Assembly (NCBI GenBank): GCA_004552485.1
Contig: SFOH01000016.1
Location: 1-34,010, forward strand
Length of the DNA stretch: 34,010 nt
Direction of reading: 5' to 3'
From: Bacteroidales bacterium
Lineage (GTDB): Bacteria; Bacteroidota; Bacteroidia; Bacteroidales; Muribaculaceae
The translations under genes were made by a program, and so were the position numbers. The notes under the pieces are model-generated. The model was not told where the DNA came from and did not search any database. It saw only the letters and a list, made by a program, of their open reading frames with translations. The number at the start of each line of letters is the position of its first letter. The first letter of the stretch is position 1. Shown here piece after piece: positions 32,728 to 34,010 of the stretch.

Positions 32728-33435
32728 TTAAATGCTCGAAGCTTTACCTATGCGCGTTTGGAGTTCTTCCACCATTGGCTCAAGTTCTTTGGGAAGCCGA
32801 TCTACTTCGTCGAACTCACCGTGTCTGGCTTGCATCGCCGCTGCAACTTCAGAAGATATTTTAATTTGGAAGGCAACTCTATCCTCGTTCGAGATATCGC
32901 GGATAGTAACTCTATTTCTCATTTCTTTTTCGGACATGGTAAATGCTTTGTATTTCCAGGGTGTCTGGAGATAGCCTCCGGCATAATCAGTCGTCTCTAT
33001 TTCGGGGAAATAGTTCAGAATAATTTGATGAAGCATTTTCCAGGCTTTGCTGGTGTCAATTTTGCCATTCTCAGAATCTATTGTATAATACTGTGGATCA
33101 AGAATAATCGTGATGAATTTGTTGACTAATCCCGATGCTGCCGAAGCCCGGTAGAAACCATCTTGATTCAGATTGTAGGACAATGAATTACGTTCGTCAC
33201 TACCGTAGAATTTGGAATTCATGGTAGTATATTCATTACACTCTACTCTTATAATGGCTACTTGATTCCCTTTCTTGGGACGTGTAAATTCAGCATAACC
33301 ATTACCCATAAATACGTTGTCTACATAGATTGACGCTTCCTGAGGGGTGACCTGAATTTTAATCACCTTCTCTTTCTTTGCACTTGCCACCATGACAGAC
33401 AAGAGTGCAATTGTTAGAAATAATAATCTTTTCAT
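32728..33435 (-). CDS. Exported protein with N-terminal PEGA-like module, unknown function
   Basis: A 235-residue secreted protein with a signal peptide at 1-19 (MKRLLFLTIALLSVMVASA). Residues about 25-75 resemble a PEGA-type module: TPQEASIYVDNVFMGNG then a stretch ending in a valine-Cys strand (IIRVECNEY). The rest (about 80-235) is mixed alpha/beta and I do not recognise it. The same short module, with IYVDN and a following KG...V.C pattern, occurs in the 111-residue protein just upstream, only 2 nt away. AT-rich codon use fits the neighbouring genes of this cassette. Confidence 0.78.
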   Translation of the reverse strand: MKRLLFLTIALLSVMVASAKKEKVIKIQVTPQEASIYVDNVFMGNGYAEFTRPKKGNQVAIIRVECNEYTTMNSKFYGSDERNSLSYNLNQDGFYRASAASGLVNKFITIILDPQYYTIDSENGKIDTSKAWKMLHQIILNYFPEIETTDYAGGYLQTPWKYKAFTMSEKEMRNRVTIRDISNEDRVAFQIKISSEVAAAMQARHGEFDEVDRLPKELEPMVEELQTRIGKASSI

Positions 33436-33437
33436 GA

Positions 33438-33773
33438 TTAATAATGTCTATTATTTGAATATTTTAGATTTTTCGGTATTTGCAACTCTACAAGATTCCC
33501 ATTTTTTAAGTCCTCAACATATATTTTTTTATGGTAGACCTCCATCCCATTATCACGACATGAGACTTCTACGTATTTTTGTCCTTTATGAAAGGTATAT
33601 TTCACCATGTCTCTTCCAAGGTATTGGTTGTCTACATATATTTCTATATGGCGTTCCTGGCACGTCAAAACTAAATCTCTTGGGGCACAACATGATGCAG
33701 TAAAGCAAAGCAATATCATGAATGACAAAATCCTATTCAACAATGACTTTGAATGTTTCGCGTGCTTACACAT
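33438..33773 (-). CDS. Small exported PEGA-like protein, possible lipoprotein
   Basis: A 111-residue protein. A hydrophobic segment RILSFMILLCFTASCC ends in two cysteines and may be a lipoprotein signal, although the lipobox (TASC) is not canonical. An internal start at 33719 (MILLCF) is possible. The mature part is a single module, HIEIYVDNQYLGRDMVKYTF then HKGQKYVEVSCRDNGMEVYH, like the N-terminal module of the next gene. It ends 2 nt before that gene. I see no promoter consensus upstream. Function unknown. Confidence 0.7.
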   Translation of the reverse strand: MCKHAKHSKSLLNRILSFMILLCFTASCCAPRDLVLTCQERHIEIYVDNQYLGRDMVKYTFHKGQKYVEVSCRDNGMEVYHKKIYVEDLKNGNLVELQIPKNLKYSNNRHY

Positions 33774-33946
33774 TTCGTTGAAACTTACCGCCGTCGGACC
33801 CCTCTCGTTGGCATTAGAGTGAATGAATAGAAAAGCGTGGGGCCGTACTTGTTGCTCATTCCACGCATAGAGGCTCTGGTATTGCCCATTGGAGTAGAAC
33901 GAGCAACTTGCGGGTCAGCGGATTTTTCCGGTGGGTGGGGAAGGTG

Positions 33947-34010
33947 TCAGGAGTATAGTGTTGCCAGTCTGAACATGAAGAATTTGATGTCTCCTACTCC
34001 GCGGAATTGG
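33947..34010 (-). CDS. 3' end of a gene running off the window, possibly a transposase
   Basis: The last 21 codons of a minus-strand frame read QFRGVGDIKFFMFRLATLYS and stop with TGA at 33947-33949. The frame is open to the window edge. The string resembles C-termini of insertion-sequence transposases in Bacteroidales, but this is recall and not a comparison. The 173 nt between this stop and the small exported protein gene hold no gene that I can see. Confidence 0.35.
   Translation of the reverse strand, partial: QFRGVGDIKFFMFRLATLYS

Noticed and set aside
1..34010. CRISPR array, rRNA genes or a replication origin
   Set aside because: I saw no regularly spaced repeats, no rRNA sequence and no DnaA-box cluster anywhere in the window.

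Overview
The window reads as chromosomal DNA of a gut-type Bacteroidales bacterium, most likely Muribaculaceae-like. This is inferred from GC-rich codon use, Bacteroidota promoters of the form TTTG-N19/20-TAnnTTTG, and the gene content: FrdCAB fumarate reductase, a fused FTCD, carboxynorspermidine synthase, DUF2490, C69 dipeptidase and a T9SS-like C-terminus. No database search was possible, so all names rest on motifs, length and context.

Left part (1-3130): a metal-ion ABC permease, tsaE and a stand-alone biotin ligase lie in one direction. They are followed by a broken REP-associated tyrosine transposase (RAYT-like) with two inverted REP-like palindromes and a minus-strand tRNA-Arg(TCT). 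Middle left (3131-11284): a large secreted protein with repeated beta modules, two tandem SemiSWEET sugar-transporter genes, two tandem identical tRNA-Asn(GTT), and the frdCAB operon with its own promoter and terminator. Two more members of the REP-like family sit between the tRNAs and frdC.

Centre (11285-17350): a two-gene cassette with its own promoter and terminator. It holds an unrecognised 789-residue protein and an apparently intact phage-type large terminase, with no other phage gene nearby. It is followed by a FadL/OmpP1 outer-membrane transporter.

Right part (17351-31880), all on the minus strand: rpsA has its own promoter and terminator. Next comes a promoter for a possible long unit: C69 dipeptidase, flippase-like membrane protein, carboxynorspermidine synthase, FTCD, hutU, hutH, hutI and trmD, with a DUF2490 gene beyond. 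The dipeptidase could release amino acids and the hut enzymes convert histidine to glutamate plus 5,10-methenyl-THF. trmD overlaps the end of hutI, which ties an essential tRNA methyltransferase to a catabolic operon.

Right edge (32000-34010): an AT-richer cassette of three small exported proteins, two of which share a PEGA-like module, next to the 3' end of a gene that runs off the window. The observations most worth a second look are the orphan terminase cassette, a tRNA-Arg whose conserved 19-56 elbow pair appears switched from G-C to A-U, the REP-like family beside its decayed RAYT, and a 160-residue extension on the FrdC cytochrome b.
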